DNA from: Enoplolaimus lenunculus
Taxonomy: Eukaryota > Nematoda > Enoplea > Enoplida > Thoracostomopsidae
Length of the DNA stretch: 64,000 bases
Direction: 5' to 3'
Assembly: GCA_030248215.1 (NCBI GenBank)
Contig: JASANG010000926.1
Span: forward strand, 1 to 64,000
Every line of letters begins with the position of its first letter. Position 1 is the first letter of the stretch. Shown here piece after piece: positions 1 through 11,201 of the stretch. The notes under the pieces were generated by a model that did not search any database, had not been told where the DNA came from, and saw only the letters and a list, made by a program, of their open reading frames with translations. Position numbers and translations under genes: made by a program.

Positions 1-414
1 GTCTCGGCAATCAGGTTTCGATCTCGGGAATCCGGTTTCGGTCTTGATAATCAGGTTTCGGTCTCGGTAATCAGGTTTAGCACTCGGCAATCAGGTATAG
101 AACTCGGTAATCCGGTTTCGGTCTAGGTAATCAGGTTTCGGTCTCGGCAATCAGGTTTCGATCTCGGTAATCAGGTTTCGATCTCGGTGATCAGGTTTCG
201 GTCTCGGCAATCAGGTTTCGATCTCGGTAATCAGGTTTCGATCTATGTAATCCGGTCTCGGTCTCGGTAATCAGGTTTCGTTCTCGGCCATCAGGCTTCG
301 ATCTCGGCAATCCGGGTTCGATCTCGGTAATCAGGTTTCGGTGTGTGAAATCCGGTTTCGGTCTTGGTAATCAGGTTTCGGTCTCGGTAATCAGCTTTCA
401 GTCTCGGTGTCGAT
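1..414. repeat. 20-bp minisatellite, about 20 copies
   Basis: Tandem array with a 20-base unit close to GTCTCGGTAATCAGGTTTCG. Units differ at one to four positions, mostly in the CTCGG and AATC parts. It begins before the window edge and fades out near 414. It lies in the intron downstream of ankyrin coding exon 2 on the opposite strand. Related TCGGTTTCGG words recur near 40,855 and 41,585, so the array probably grew from a dispersed element. Confidence 0.9.
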
Positions 415-561
415 TTTTAACCGAAACCGATCATCACTTGCCCAAACCAACCACCAGCTACCCTATACAGCTACTTTTCAATATTACCTTCAAAAAATTA
501 AACTACGAAATAGTCACGGTAACTTAAAATTTTAATATAAAACCATCAAAGACACACTTAC

Positions 562-663
562 CGCATTGCACGTATTGATATCGGTTCCATTTTTGAGAAA
601 TTCCAACACTTTGTCAAGATTTCCAGCGCGAGCTGCCCGCAAAAAACTGGCACTGCCTTCAGG
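562..663 (-). CDS. Ank: Ankyrin, coding exon 2 (start of ankyrin repeat domain)
   Basis: Ankyrins link integral membrane proteins to the spectrin skeleton on the cytoplasmic face of the plasma membrane. This exon is exactly 102 nt (34 codons), bounded by a TTTCAG acceptor and a GTAAGT donor on the minus strand, phase 0 at both ends. It reads [15 protein letters not shown] then [11 protein letters not shown] and ends DINTCNA. That is the signature first ankyrin repeat of ANK1/2/3 and insect Ank/Ank2, where the next exon normally starts NGLNALHLA. In vertebrate ankyrins this repeat also sits in an exon of about this size with phase-0 borders, as I recall. The next exon is beyond the left edge. 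It is too short to show as a long open frame and is recognised by motif. The family call is firm; the paralogue is not decided. Confidence 0.92.
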
Positions 664-1511
664 CTGAAATATAACAAAACACGGAAACCGTTAAACACTG
701 CGTAGAAACGTATCACCAACCCAAACTACTCAATCGTGTACCATTCATTCAATTCACACAAATTTCGCTCATACAAACTACATCATCAACGACCGCCACA
801 GAATGCAAAGTAGCCAAATTTTCAACTGCGCGTAGCATCTGTAGCCAGTAAATAATTCGATCTCAAACGGTTGCCCTGCCGACACCGAGGCACATCTAAA
901 TTTGCCAAACAGTAGCAGACGTTATCCAAAATACAACGATTACGCCTAAACTTTAAACCTAAACTGGTGATATATATATATGTGTGCTTCACCGCCGCCA
1001 ATTAATTACAGGCAACGAATAGCACAAAAATTGAGAAAGCACCATATTTCGAAATTTCTATTGGAAATTTCTTATTTTTCAAAATTTTTTTGTCACTCTA
1101 ATCTTTCCAAATGTTGGCAAATCATTTTTTTGAAGCACCACAAACCAGTGCAAAGTGTATAGAAAAACAAACGACCACAAGTTTACAATCTTCAACTGAA
1201 ATAAGGGTGGCGTTATACGTTTTATAAATTTTAAAATACCATTCGGCGCCGCCCGTCGTCGCCGTAACCGTGTGCTATCGTAGGTAAATCGATGCTGGGC
1301 GGCACCGGACGTCATCCAAAAGAAGCCCGACAACATGTCGATCAACAAAGCGTAAAACTAAGCCTAAGCCTAAGCATACTGATGCTCGGCGACCAGTTGT
1401 CGAGTCGATAAAATTTCGTGTTACAAGTTGTCGGGCGACGAATTGTCGTGATGATACGCATCAAAAGTATACCGCCACCCTAATTTTGTTCACTTTTGTA
1501 TCATTACATAC
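664..1511 (-). other. Ankyrin intron 1 (848 bp)
   Basis: Non-coding. It runs from the GTATGT donor of exon 1 to the TTTCAG acceptor of exon 2. Around 1,295-1,460 it holds a degenerate copy of the TTGTCGGGCGACGAATTGTC inverted-repeat family also seen at 3,033-3,145 and 37,434-38,026. No other coding signal was seen. Confidence 0.8.
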
Positions 1512-1634
1512 CTTTTTCGGTATATCTTTTATATCAATATGTGTAGGACGCGTCGGTTTTACAACATTACTATCAATCACCGGAATTGTATCCGGTACAG
1601 TATCCGGCTGCTTCCGGTCAGCTGTCTCAGCCAT
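1512..1634 (-). CDS. Ank: Ankyrin, coding exon 1 (start codon exon)
   Basis: Reads ATG at 1,632-1,634 on the minus strand, then 41 codons to a GTATGT donor. The peptide begins MAETADRKQPDTVPD and ends IDIKDIPKK. It is a charged, proline-containing leader with no ankyrin repeat, as expected upstream of the first repeat. Phase 0 at the donor matches the phase-0 acceptor of the exon at 562-663, giving ...[18 protein letters not shown]. Ankyrin genes generally use short variable N-termini ahead of a constant first repeat. No TATA box was identified with confidence; the promoter should lie above 1,634. The call rests mainly on the splice match to exon 2. Confidence 0.8.
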
Positions 1635-1810
1635 AACGTGACCAGTATGACAATACTACTAAACTACCGTACTAGGTATATATTATTGTTTAATTAGTTT
1701 ATTTAAGCGACTGTATATATACCATGTAAATATTAAATTATTAGATGCATATGCGAAGCCTACACTATACACAACCTGTACCGCAATAAATTTTCAACCG
1801 TTTGAAGTGT

Positions 1811-2537
1811 TAGGGTTGCGCTATACTCTACGTCCGGCGCCATCCGTCACCGTCCGTCACCCGTCGGCGCCGTCCGTCACCCATCGGCGCCGTCCGTCAC
1901 CCATCGGCGCCGTCCGTCACCCGTCGGCGCCGTCCGTCACCCGTCGGCGCCGTCCGTCACCAGTCGGCGCCGTCCGTCACCGTCCTTCACCCGTCGGCGC
2001 CGTCCGTCACCCGTCGGCGCCGTCCGTCACCCGTCGGCGCCGTCCGTCACCCGTCGGCGCCGTCCGGCACCCGTCGGCACCGTCTGTCACCCGTCAGCGC
2101 CGTCCGTCACCCGTCAGGTGTCCGGTCACCCGCGCCCGCCGTCCGTCACCCCTCGGCGCCGTCCGTCACGCGTCCACCCCCTCCCCTCCCCCGCCCCCCC
2201 GTCGACGCCGTCCGTCACCGTCCGTCACCCGTCGCGTCGCCGCCGTCACGCGTCGACGCCGTCCGTCACCGTCCGCCCGCCCGTCACCCGTCGGCGCCGT
2301 CCGTCACCGTCCGTCACCCGTCGGCGCCGTCCGTCACCGTCCGTCACCCGTCGGCGCCGTCCGTCACCGTCCGTCACCCGTCGGCGCCGTCCGTCACCGT
2401 CCGTCACCCGTCGGCGCCGTCCGTCACCATACATTATCATACGTGAGTGGTTTGCGTACGAGACCGCACGGTGACGGACGGCGCCGTACGGGTGAAAGAC
2501 GGCGCCAGACGTCAACAAAAGTATAAACGCAACCCTT
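1811..2537. mobile_element. MITE with an internal 20-bp minisatellite
   Basis: Terminal inverted repeats are TAGGGTTGCGCTATACT at the left and a matching ...GTATAAACGCAACCCTTA at the right. The interior from about 1,840 to 2,430 is a GC-rich tandem repeat of CGTCCGTCACCCGTCGGCGC units. The 239- and 118-residue open frames here are artefacts of a repeat with few stops. Relatives without the expansion lie at 30,307-30,455, 44,268-44,372 and 53,766-53,898. Flanking TTA/TAA triplets would suit a Harbinger-type element, but that is inference. Confidence 0.8.
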
Positions 2538-2876
2538 AATCTTTGTGTTAACAGTTCCACCATACACATTTTCCAACGGCGCGCGGCGACGTCGTCCGAT
2601 AGCGCAACTCATACAGTCGATAACTCAATAACTACTTTCACTAAACTTAAGGTAAAAAACCAGATATGGACGAACCCCACAATTTAAAAAACACATCACT
2701 AATTTGGCGTGTTTGCCAGCAAAAAATATTAACCACTTTTTTTGCCTGAAATATCAATCAATCTACTAAACGCATCAAAGGTTTCAGCAACCGTGTTTGT
2801 AGCGAGCGAGTTGTAATGTTGTTCAAATCACGAAGCGGTGGTCAGCGCGAAAAATATTTCAGATAAACACTGCTAC

Positions 2877-2967
2877 CAGGGTGCAACAGGAATTACGGTT
2901 CCGGTTCCGGTAAAATTTTCAAATTACGGTTCCGGTTCCGGTAAATTGTAATTCCGGTTGCATCCTG
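2877..2967. mobile_element. hAT-type MITE, CAGGGTGCAAC family
   Basis: A 91-bp palindromic element beginning CAGGGTGCAAC and ending GTTGCATCCTG, filled with GGTTCCGG words. It is flanked by ACTGCTAC and ACTGCTGC, an 8-bp target duplication with one change. An 8-bp duplication with CAGGG termini is typical of the hAT superfamily. It has no coding capacity. Confidence 0.85.
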
Positions 2968-3032
2968 ACTGCTGCCCATTATTTTTCGACCCCATACCAA
3001 ATATACTGTAATATCCGAGTCTTTGTTTCGGT

Positions 3033-3145
3033 ATCACGACAATTCGTCGCCCGATCACTTGTACTCGGGAAATGTCATCGACTCGACCCATTGGCTTTAA
3101 GCAACTGTTGCGCAAACAAGTTGTCGGTCGACGGAATTGTCGTAG
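3033..3145. repeat. TTGTCG inverted-repeat element, degenerate copy
   Basis: Contains TCACGACAATTCGTCGCCCG on the left and an opposed AAGTTGTCGGTCGACGGAAT on the right. The same words occur at 1,400-1,460, 37,440-37,510 and 56,735-56,800. Probably an old MITE; its ends are not resolved. Confidence 0.5.
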
Positions 3146-4610
3146 ATTCGTTTGTTTCTGTAGGAAACACTATCTCAAAGCCTAAACTATGCACGCCTGT
3201 GTAGCCCAAAACGAACCATTTTGTAAACCCTGTGAAGATTCCTGTGATGGATGGAAAGTTTTAGCCCCGTTTGCAAGTTGAGTGAACTCTCCGCGTATAT
3301 TGAAACAATTTCGCCCCGCCCCCCCCCCTCGTTTGGAAAGCTGAACTTACAACGAGCCTGGTTTATGGAACACAATCATTGACGGATAACATTAGCGCTG
3401 GTTACTCAAAACTCTACATAACGCCGTTGAACAAAGACCTGAAACCCAATCGGTACTTGTTTACTGTTCGCCAGATTCCGTACACCCAAAAATGGTCAAT
3501 ACGATTTTTAGTATTTTTCTATATTTGAGCTTCTGATGACGTCCCGTGATCATTTCACATCCAAATTCAAAATTTTGAAAAAAAATTCAATTTTTAAGGT
3601 GCCAACAAACCAAATTTTGTCCAAAAAGTACGCGACAAATTGTATTGAAAATATTTTTAAAATCACACCATTTTTGGGTGAACGCCGAACAAACCCAATT
3701 TCATAAAAGGCGAAACTTTCCCTCCCTACAGCGTCGTCGGATCCAAATAGTTCTAACACGAGGCCGCAGGCTGGCAAAATTTATGAAACTAAATTTTTAC
3801 TGTATGCCATATGCTTCAATGTTCTGAGGGTAAAAACTGTAAGGTGGGAGCAACCTTACCATTGTATCACAACAAGTTTTCTGATGCGGGGTTAGGTCCG
3901 CGGTCCGCTCCCGCTGGGTCCACTAGTGCCCTCAGGCTTAGGCGCCGGTCCGTCACATCCGGGAAACTTTACATAGACGGAAGCACACAAGTACCCCAAT
4001 TCCTTTGGTTTCTACCGCCTATGAGAGCTGCCAATACCTAAACCGATCATATATATTACTAGCGACCCCTCCAAGCATAAGAATACACATCACTTACTCA
4101 ACAACAAACAACTGCAAAACAACACACAAAAACAACCAAAACAACAGCACAACGTAAATTGCAACAATTAAGCATTTCCCCACAGCCAAATAAAGGCCAT
4201 CTAAGCACCTGCCAAGACTCATTTTTCAACAATACGAAAATTTTCCAAAATAAAACAACATACAATGCGTAAGAATATACCTGCCAAACACCCATAGGGG
4301 AGGCGTAGACTACATGGTTAAAGGAGATAGTATGCATCCCCCAAATATAAGCGTCGTGGATCCGGAGCCATACGGTATTGTGAAAAATGCCATAGGAAAA
4401 AAACCCACATCTTCAAAAAGTGAAATATATTCGGTCAGGTTTTCGTACTTAAATTCTAATTTCAACTCAACCGCTTGCTTTCACTTGAATCGTCCGTTGA
4501 AAACTTAGATTGAGTTTAAGATTCAAATAAACGGATCATTTTGGTGTCAAACATGAAACGCGAGGGGATGGGCGATGATCATAACCGAAAAATCAGACCC
4601 TATTAAACAG
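3146..4610. other. No gene recognised
   Basis: About 1.5 kb of AT-rich sequence without a supported exon. Short open frames on both strands (60-80 codons) show no domain, no plausible splice chain and no repeat relation. A run of C at about 3,316 is the only simple-sequence feature. Confidence 0.6.
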
Positions 4611-5007
4611 CAGGGTGCAAAGCGGAAGTTGATTATACTGGAATCGGAACAGTAAATTTATACCGGAATTGTAACCGGAATCGTAATCAGAACTAGAAAA
4701 TTTGCGGTTGTACGGATAAAATTTGCATAGACAAATTGAATAGTGATCAATGTGTTTGTTGGCTGGCAACAATTTTCAGAAAAAAAACGTCACATGAAAC
4801 AATTGGCGATGGTTTCTGGTTCTGTACAGCTAAACAACAATTTAACTCATCGAAAGCAATTTAATAGATAAATGATACAAATTTTTTAGGCGACGTATCA
4901 CAACGAGTAGGATTAAAATTAAAATTTCACAATTCCGATTCCGATTGATTGTACAATCGGAATCAGACTCGGAACTCGTTTTGAATCGGAATTCCGGTTG
5001 CACCCTG
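4611..5007. mobile_element. hAT-type MITE, CAGGGTGCAA family
   Basis: A 397-bp element with CAGGGTGCAA at the left and TTGCACCCTG at the right. Flanks are TTAAACAG and GTAAACAG, an 8-bp target duplication with one change. The interior is rich in GATTCCGATTC and GGAATCGG words, a sub-family different from the GGTTCCGG copies. Confidence 0.85.
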
Positions 5008-5282
5008 GTAAACAGCAGCTATGTTTACATCCGGTCAACCTTCGCTGGTGTCTGTAATAGAAATTAAACCAGTACAGCACACCTAACAAACTAAATACAA
5101 CTAAGCAGAGGTACGCAGCGTCCAAAAAAGTAAACAACATCTTAAAACAATGTGAAAACAACCGACAATAAAAATATACATACACATATACAGTGCAGTG
5201 AAACCAAGATAAACCAAAATACAACATCCCGGCCATCCGTCTGTTGCTATTTGGCTAGATTTAACGTTTGCTTTTGGTTATC

Positions 5283-5550
5283 TTGATTAAACAAATATTA
5301 TATATAATATATACATATACGTATATATATATATAAATATATATAAATATACATATATAAATATACATATATAAATATATACATCTATATAGATATATAC
5401 ATATATAAATATACATATATGTATATATATAAATATATACATCTATATAGACATATATACATATATAAATATATACATACGTATATATATATATATATAC
5501 ATATACATACATATATACAAATATATAAAAATATATAAAAATATATGCAT
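5283..5550. repeat. AT/TAC microsatellite
   Basis: About 260 bp of ATATAC/ATATAA alternation with no unit of fixed length. The 115-residue minus-strand frame rich in Tyr and Ile is a product of this simple sequence, not a gene. Confidence 0.9.
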
Positions 5551-6558
5551 TAAACAAAACAGCATAAGCTTTATTAAAACCAGCACAAACAAACGTTACC
5601 TCCTCCAATTTTTAATGAGCATATAATAAAAATGGTGTTACCACAAAACCGGAATAGCACCAAACCCAAGATGTGACCGGTTCCGAACCCGAACCTGACT
5701 TTGAAAAATCAATTCATTTACAACTAACAGGGTTATAGTACCGGAATTCCTACAAAAATTCAATTCCTGTTCCATGTTCGTACACTGAATGACGCATAAA
5801 CAGGAACTTTTTTAAATATTAGAAACTTTGGCACTGAAAATTGATTATTTCGACACGAGTGTTTTTGCAATTAATTACGTTAAGTTTATAAGCCGTTCAT
5901 TTAAAAATCTGATGTGTTTCCGTCAAATTTCACGATTAAATTGCACAAAATTCGCTTACGGTAATTTTTGACCAACTTTCGCACCGTCCTGTTTACAACT
6001 CTACTTAATAGTTACTGTTTTAACCCTAAACCAGTAATAAAACCTTAAACCAGGTAAGCTAAAACATACCCATTCCCTGGTACAAACCACTTACATAAAA
6101 GATCAAACAGACCACAATACAGCAAAATATATATATCTCAAAATACAATAATATCCCGTCTAAAACTCGACAAAAACCCTCAAAACAACATATATATACG
6201 TACTTGCATACATATAACATAGCCTTAAGCTGACGGTGATAAACTCTTAACTCTAGCCCAGATATTCGCTGAGTCTATACCAACGACCCATATAACAATA
6301 GAGAGTTACTCTGGCCAGGCAGCCTACCAGTCGTCGCCACGTCACACTACGCCTCCCAAGATAAAGCCTAATAGCTTTAGGATATGACCCTCACTGTTTA
6401 CGTTCCCTTTCGCTTACTCGCCATCTATAAACCAATTCGTTCTCTTTTGGACAGTACACCAATACCAAAGTTAAGTTGCGCCACAGGCAAACCCAGCGTC
6501 TGTTAGTTTATACCGTAACACAAAGCCGGCCCCGTGTCGTGTATTATATACGTATATT

Positions 6559-7120
6559 AGGGTGCAACCGGAATTACAATTTACCGGAACCGGAACCGGA
6601 ATTTGAAATAATTACCGGAAACGGAACCGGAAAATAAAGAATACATGACACCGAAAAATGTATTTTAATTTTTGTTTTTTGCAATATCCTTGGCGAAATA
6701 ACCCTAGTTGGAGATAGGTATTCAACAGGGTAACCGGAAATCCCCTCCCGCCGGGGGATTTTGGAAAAATCTCAACTCCTTGTGGCTCTAGAAGCTCCGC
6801 CGCAAGAAACGGGGGAGGCGGGATTTTTACGGTTTTTGGGCAAAATATTTCAACTCATTTAAATACGGGAAATTTTGTCTTTGAAAAATTGTTACTTCGA
6901 AATGCAAGCTTTTGCCATTACATATGGTTTGCTAATAAATTGTTTCTGATTTGTTTTCAGAAAGCTTGATGTTGAAATAGTTGAAAATTCGCTTAAGCCA
7001 TTTTTAACAAGTATTCTAAAAAGTCCAACAGCAATTCGGTGATGAAAAATATTTCAAATTCCGGTTCCAGTTCCTCGAACCAAAGAAATGCAATTCCTGT
7101 TCAATGCCGGTAAATCGGCA
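6559..7120. mobile_element. Degenerate CAGGGTGCAACC-family element, composite
   Basis: Opens with AGGGTGCAACCGGAATTAC and contains several GGAACCGGAA and CCGGTTCCAG stretches in opposite orientation. A second start-like word, CAACAGGGTAACCGG, at about 6,725 suggests one copy inserted in or joined to another. No clean right terminus or target duplication was found. Between 5,551 and 6,558 there is only AT-rich sequence with no recognised gene. Confidence 0.5.
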
Positions 7121-7562
7121 CATCACTGCTACTAATGAAATCTAGTTATTTTTTATCGTCGTTTTTAGTAAAATACCTTAATTTCCACCGTCCAACTTTT
7201 AACACCGGAATTTTAATTCCGGTAAAAATTTACCGGAACCGAAAGATGTTTTTCATTTTTAAACAATAAAAAATTTAAATCACGTGTTATATAAATCAAT
7301 ATTTTTTGTTTCAGGTGACATATCTCAGAACTGAGGTCGGACACGAAACATATTAAAAACATTTAAACGTTATGCAGCTGACATTACGTTGCTATTCAGA
7401 AACAAATTAAATTTGCAACATGCAAGAGTCGGATTCTATTCCGAATTCGGTAAATTAGCAATGGATTCGGATTCGGTGCCACGCTGCCGTCCAGCACAAT
7501 TAACAACATTCCACCAAAGCGCTTAAAACACAACTCCATGTGCTCTTTGTCCTCGGCGTCAC

Positions 7563-7564
7563 AG

Positions 7565-7634
<70 letters not shown>

Positions 7635-7636
7635 CC
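7563..7636. repeat. (CAA)n microsatellite, about 24 units
   Basis: An almost uninterrupted CAA run. Long poly-Thr and poly-Val frames across it are artefacts. The sequence on either side (7,121-8,814) holds only scattered CCGG-rich fragments of the hAT-type MITE family. Confidence 0.95.
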
Positions 7637-8814
7637 AATACTGCGATAGCAATCACTAAAACCGAAACGATTTATATATTTTATTACTTTTCGAGGGGCC
7701 CCAAAGTCATAAAAATATCATTTTGTCCACATATGGGTTGACTTTGTTGGTCAAATACCCGTCGTTCACTTGATGACAAGTATCACCACGCAACACACGC
7801 AAACAAATGTTAATTACCCATAGCGACAAATTTTTACTGTTTTCTACTGTGAAATATATATATAATACTCATACGGTTGACACGCGTTATGGAACAGTGA
7901 AGCATTTCCTGCTTCAAGAAAAAACCATATCCGGCTTTGGTAATCAGTATCCGGATCCGGTCGGAAAACATGTGCTCTTTCATCGGAACGCTTGCCCTCT
8001 TGCCAACTTTTAAATTCCTTATTTCCTATTCTAAACCTAAAAAATTTATATACATTTTTAGACAAATTTCGTTAATTTAAAATAAGTTACTCAGGCAGCA
8101 ACCCCGGAGGTGAAAAATACCGATCCCAGAGATGGAACAAAATCAGCTGGTTAAAATTAATCCGTACATAAATTTTCAAAAAATTTTAAAATGGGTTCGA
8201 TTGTCTTTTTTGTCACATTTCGGCCAGTTTAGACTTTGAAAATTGCACAAAATTAAGCAAATAACACACTCACTAACACGACACAATTTGCATAAAAATA
8301 AAACCCAAAAACATTGCGTTATCGAATTTGCTGAAACCATCGGCAAAAATTTTACCGGAACCGGACGTCGATTTTCATTTCAGTCTGAGCCGGAACTCGA
8401 TTTTCAGCCGGAGCCATGGACAGACCTCCGGTTCATTGTGGTACCTGGTACCTTGTTATGGATGTGTCTATAAGGAGTGTTAAAACGACACTTTGGCGAT
8501 ATTTTTATTAGGACCAGCCATGTACTCCCCATCCATCCATGCCTAGCAAACAGCAGTTCAATTGTCATTTGGGTAATTATCGCAATTTGACTAAAAATGT
8601 ATACAACTAAAATTCTACATATTTACTATTCCGATCTGAAATGCGGTCATTACTGGCATAAATTACTCAAAAACAATACGTAAAAAAACTCGCAATAAAA
8701 AAACTAAAAATATAAATAAATAATTCAACTCAAAATTAAAATTAAATAATTTATACGCTATCACTACAATTCATTATCAATAAAGCGACCTAATCGCGTT
8801 CAAAATACTGATAT

Positions 8815-8944
8815 CAGGGTGCAATCATCGGAATTCCGATTCCGATTACAATTCCGATTCAAAACGAGTTTCGATTCCGATTCCAGTATAAATTTGCTGT
8901 TCCGATTCCGATTCCGGTAAAATCCAGTTCCGCCTTGCACCCTG
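8815..8944. mobile_element. hAT-type MITE with perfect 8-bp target duplication
   Basis: A 130-bp element, CAGGGTGCAATC to CTTGCACCCTG, flanked on both sides by ACTGATAT exactly. This copy is the clearest evidence that the family makes 8-bp duplications. Confidence 0.92.
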
Positions 8945-10122
8945 ACTGATATCATATTTTGAAATACAACAGCACTCCGGCGGATAATAAAATACTAAAC
9001 ATCACAGTTAGATTTAACCAAAAAGCATACCAGAATGCAATATCAACGCAGTGAATAACGAAATTACCTGAAGGCAAAAGTGCGTACATACTATACTAAG
9101 CTGCGTTCCACGGTTCCAACGGAATTCCGGTTCCGGCTGAGTATGATTCCGGGTCCCGGAATCCCAACATACACGGTTACGTATCTTTTTAGGTTAACAA
9201 TATTATTACATGATTTTAATAAATCTTGCTAATAGGCAACTAGCTTGACCAGCTGTACGTGTATACATTGAAGATGATAACATACACCACTAATCACAAC
9301 TTTTACCATTGGAAATACTAAACGAAACCCTAAACACATTGTACAATGTAAAACTCTGAATCCGATTCGAACCAAAAAACAATTTGAATTCCAACTTCGA
9401 TTCGATTCAGACTAAATTTTATTCCAGTTAGAAATATGTTGCAAGCCATTAAAAATTAAAACTCAAACCTTAATTAGCACAATAAAGCATTCTTGCTAAC
9501 CAATCGCTTCACAACATTCCGTTCATACACTTGAAGAAACCTCATACGCGAGTTTCGTTTACGAAATCCCGCAACCAAATCAATACGACTCACTCAAACT
9601 GAGTAAGCATCCGCGCTATAGGTACTCGCCGTACGCCACCACGATCCACTAAATAGATTTTGCCTATAACTTTGTTACAAACGCATAGCGGCGTGAGGTA
9701 TAGTTAAAGTACAGTGCAATCAGAAATCATACATTAGCCCATCAATCTTTAACGTCTCACATAACCATATACTAGTCAGCCGGATTTGCACAATGCGCCA
9801 ACGTTAGCGAATAAACACCAATCTGTATGCAAATTTTCTTTTCAAAGAACAATTTTGTTACTGTTGTAACAAAATATTGTGAGCAAAGTAAGTAATGCTG
9901 GAAAATTGCCACAAAATACGTATGTGGGGGCATCCCAGCTTTAATGCATAGATAACTGAAATCAAATAACTACTTCCGCAATCTAACTGTACATGTATAT
10001 ATATACAGATATACGTGCATACAAAACCATGAATTTCAATCAACCTATCTTAATCCTTCCAATATCGTTTGAAATTAAACCAAGACTCAACTCAAAACCA
10101 CAACAGCCACATCACCAACAAC
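8945..10122. other. No gene recognised
   Basis: AT-rich intergenic or intronic sequence. A piece near 9,903-9,955 (TACGTATGTGGGGGCATCCC) is related in inverted orientation to 26,640-26,690, so part of it is an old dispersed repeat. No exon is supported. Confidence 0.6.
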
Positions 10123-10341
10123 CAGAACAACAACAACAACAACAAACAACAACAACAACAGTCAACAACAACAACAAACAACAACAACAACAACAGTCAA
10201 CAACAACAAACAACAACAACAACAACAACAACAGTCAACAACAACAACAACAACAGTCAACAACAACAACAGTCAACAACAACAACAAACAACAACAACA
10301 ACAACAACAGTCAACAACAACAACAACAACAACAACAACAA
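10123..10341. repeat. (CAA)n array with CAG interruptions
   Basis: About 220 bp of CAA units broken at intervals by CAGTCAA. It gives Gln-, Asn- and Thr-rich frames in all three phases, up to about 140 codons. None continues into a recognisable domain or splice site, so it is not called a gene. Confidence 0.9.
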
Positions 10342-10861
10342 CTGCCCAACGACTCCAAAACCAGACACATCATCTCTAAACTAACGGCTCATTGGACAAC
10401 CCGGTTGCGATCAAAAATATCCCAAAATCCAATTCAATTTCAATTGACCTCGGCTTCGAAACTACAACTGCTGCTGTTGTTCGGACTCACAATCCCTTGA
10501 GCACAACTGGAGCAACGCAACATTGCTCTGTTCAACTTTATCATTTCGTTGTCTATTACAAGTCCTGCGCGCTAGCGATGAATGTATCATATCATACACA
10601 CATAATTACATATTTAACCATATACGCGTGGCTGAAACAGGCAGAAGCCACATTCTCAAATGAGTATAGCACCTATCATCCGGTAACAACGATTGGTTCT
10701 TTTAAACCAGCGGAAACTGTTTCAGTCGAGTGTCTCAAAAATTGCTTAGAAGTAAAGCATAGCCAATCACAGATGAATACGATGAACCGGCTGCAACACG
10801 ACGATCTTTTTCAAGCCTCCCCAATGGGGACCCCATAAATATACGTACCAGTTATACATAG

Positions 10862-11126
10862 GAGTTGCAACGTTTCAAAACAAATATCCGTACCCGGAAT
10901 TTTTCGGATTGCAATCAGGATCCGACCCGGGATTTGTTTTCAGGTCATAGGAGTTGCAACGTTTCAAAACAAATATCCGTACCCGGAATTTTTCAAGATT
11001 GGAATCAGGATCCGACCCGGGATTTGTTTTCAGGTCATAGGAGTTGCAACGTTTCAAAACAAATATCCGTACCCGGAATTTTTCAAGATTGCAATCAGGA
11101 TCCGAACCGGGATTTGTTTTCAGGTT
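10862..11126. repeat. 89-90-bp tandem repeat, three copies
   Basis: Three copies start at 10,862, 10,951 and 11,041 with GAGTTGCAACGTTTCAAAAC. Each contains CCGTACCCGGAA and GGATCCGACCCGGGATT; the first copy is one base shorter. The unit resembles part of a CCGG-rich MITE that was tandemly amplified. Open frames on both strands follow from the 90-bp period. Confidence 0.92.
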
Positions 11127-11201
11127 CAACCTGGATTATTTTAATACGTCCCTGGGCCTTTCATTAATAGTTTACCCCGAACAATCTATTAAAAGCAACT
11201 A

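Noticed and set aside
1807-2526. 239-residue Arg/Pro/Ser-rich open frame
   Set aside because: It is the translation of a 20-bp GC-rich minisatellite inside a MITE; overlapping frames on both strands are equally open.
5261-5608. 115-residue Tyr/Ile-rich minus-strand frame
   Set aside because: Translation of an ATATAC microsatellite.
9993-10500. Gln/Asn/Thr-rich frames that might be a poly-Gln protein
   Set aside because: Only the CAA array supports them; there is no domain, splice chain or frame preference outside the repeat.
10865-11167. Repeated peptide frames on both strands
   Set aside because: A 90-bp tandem period keeps both strands open; no evidence of coding selection.
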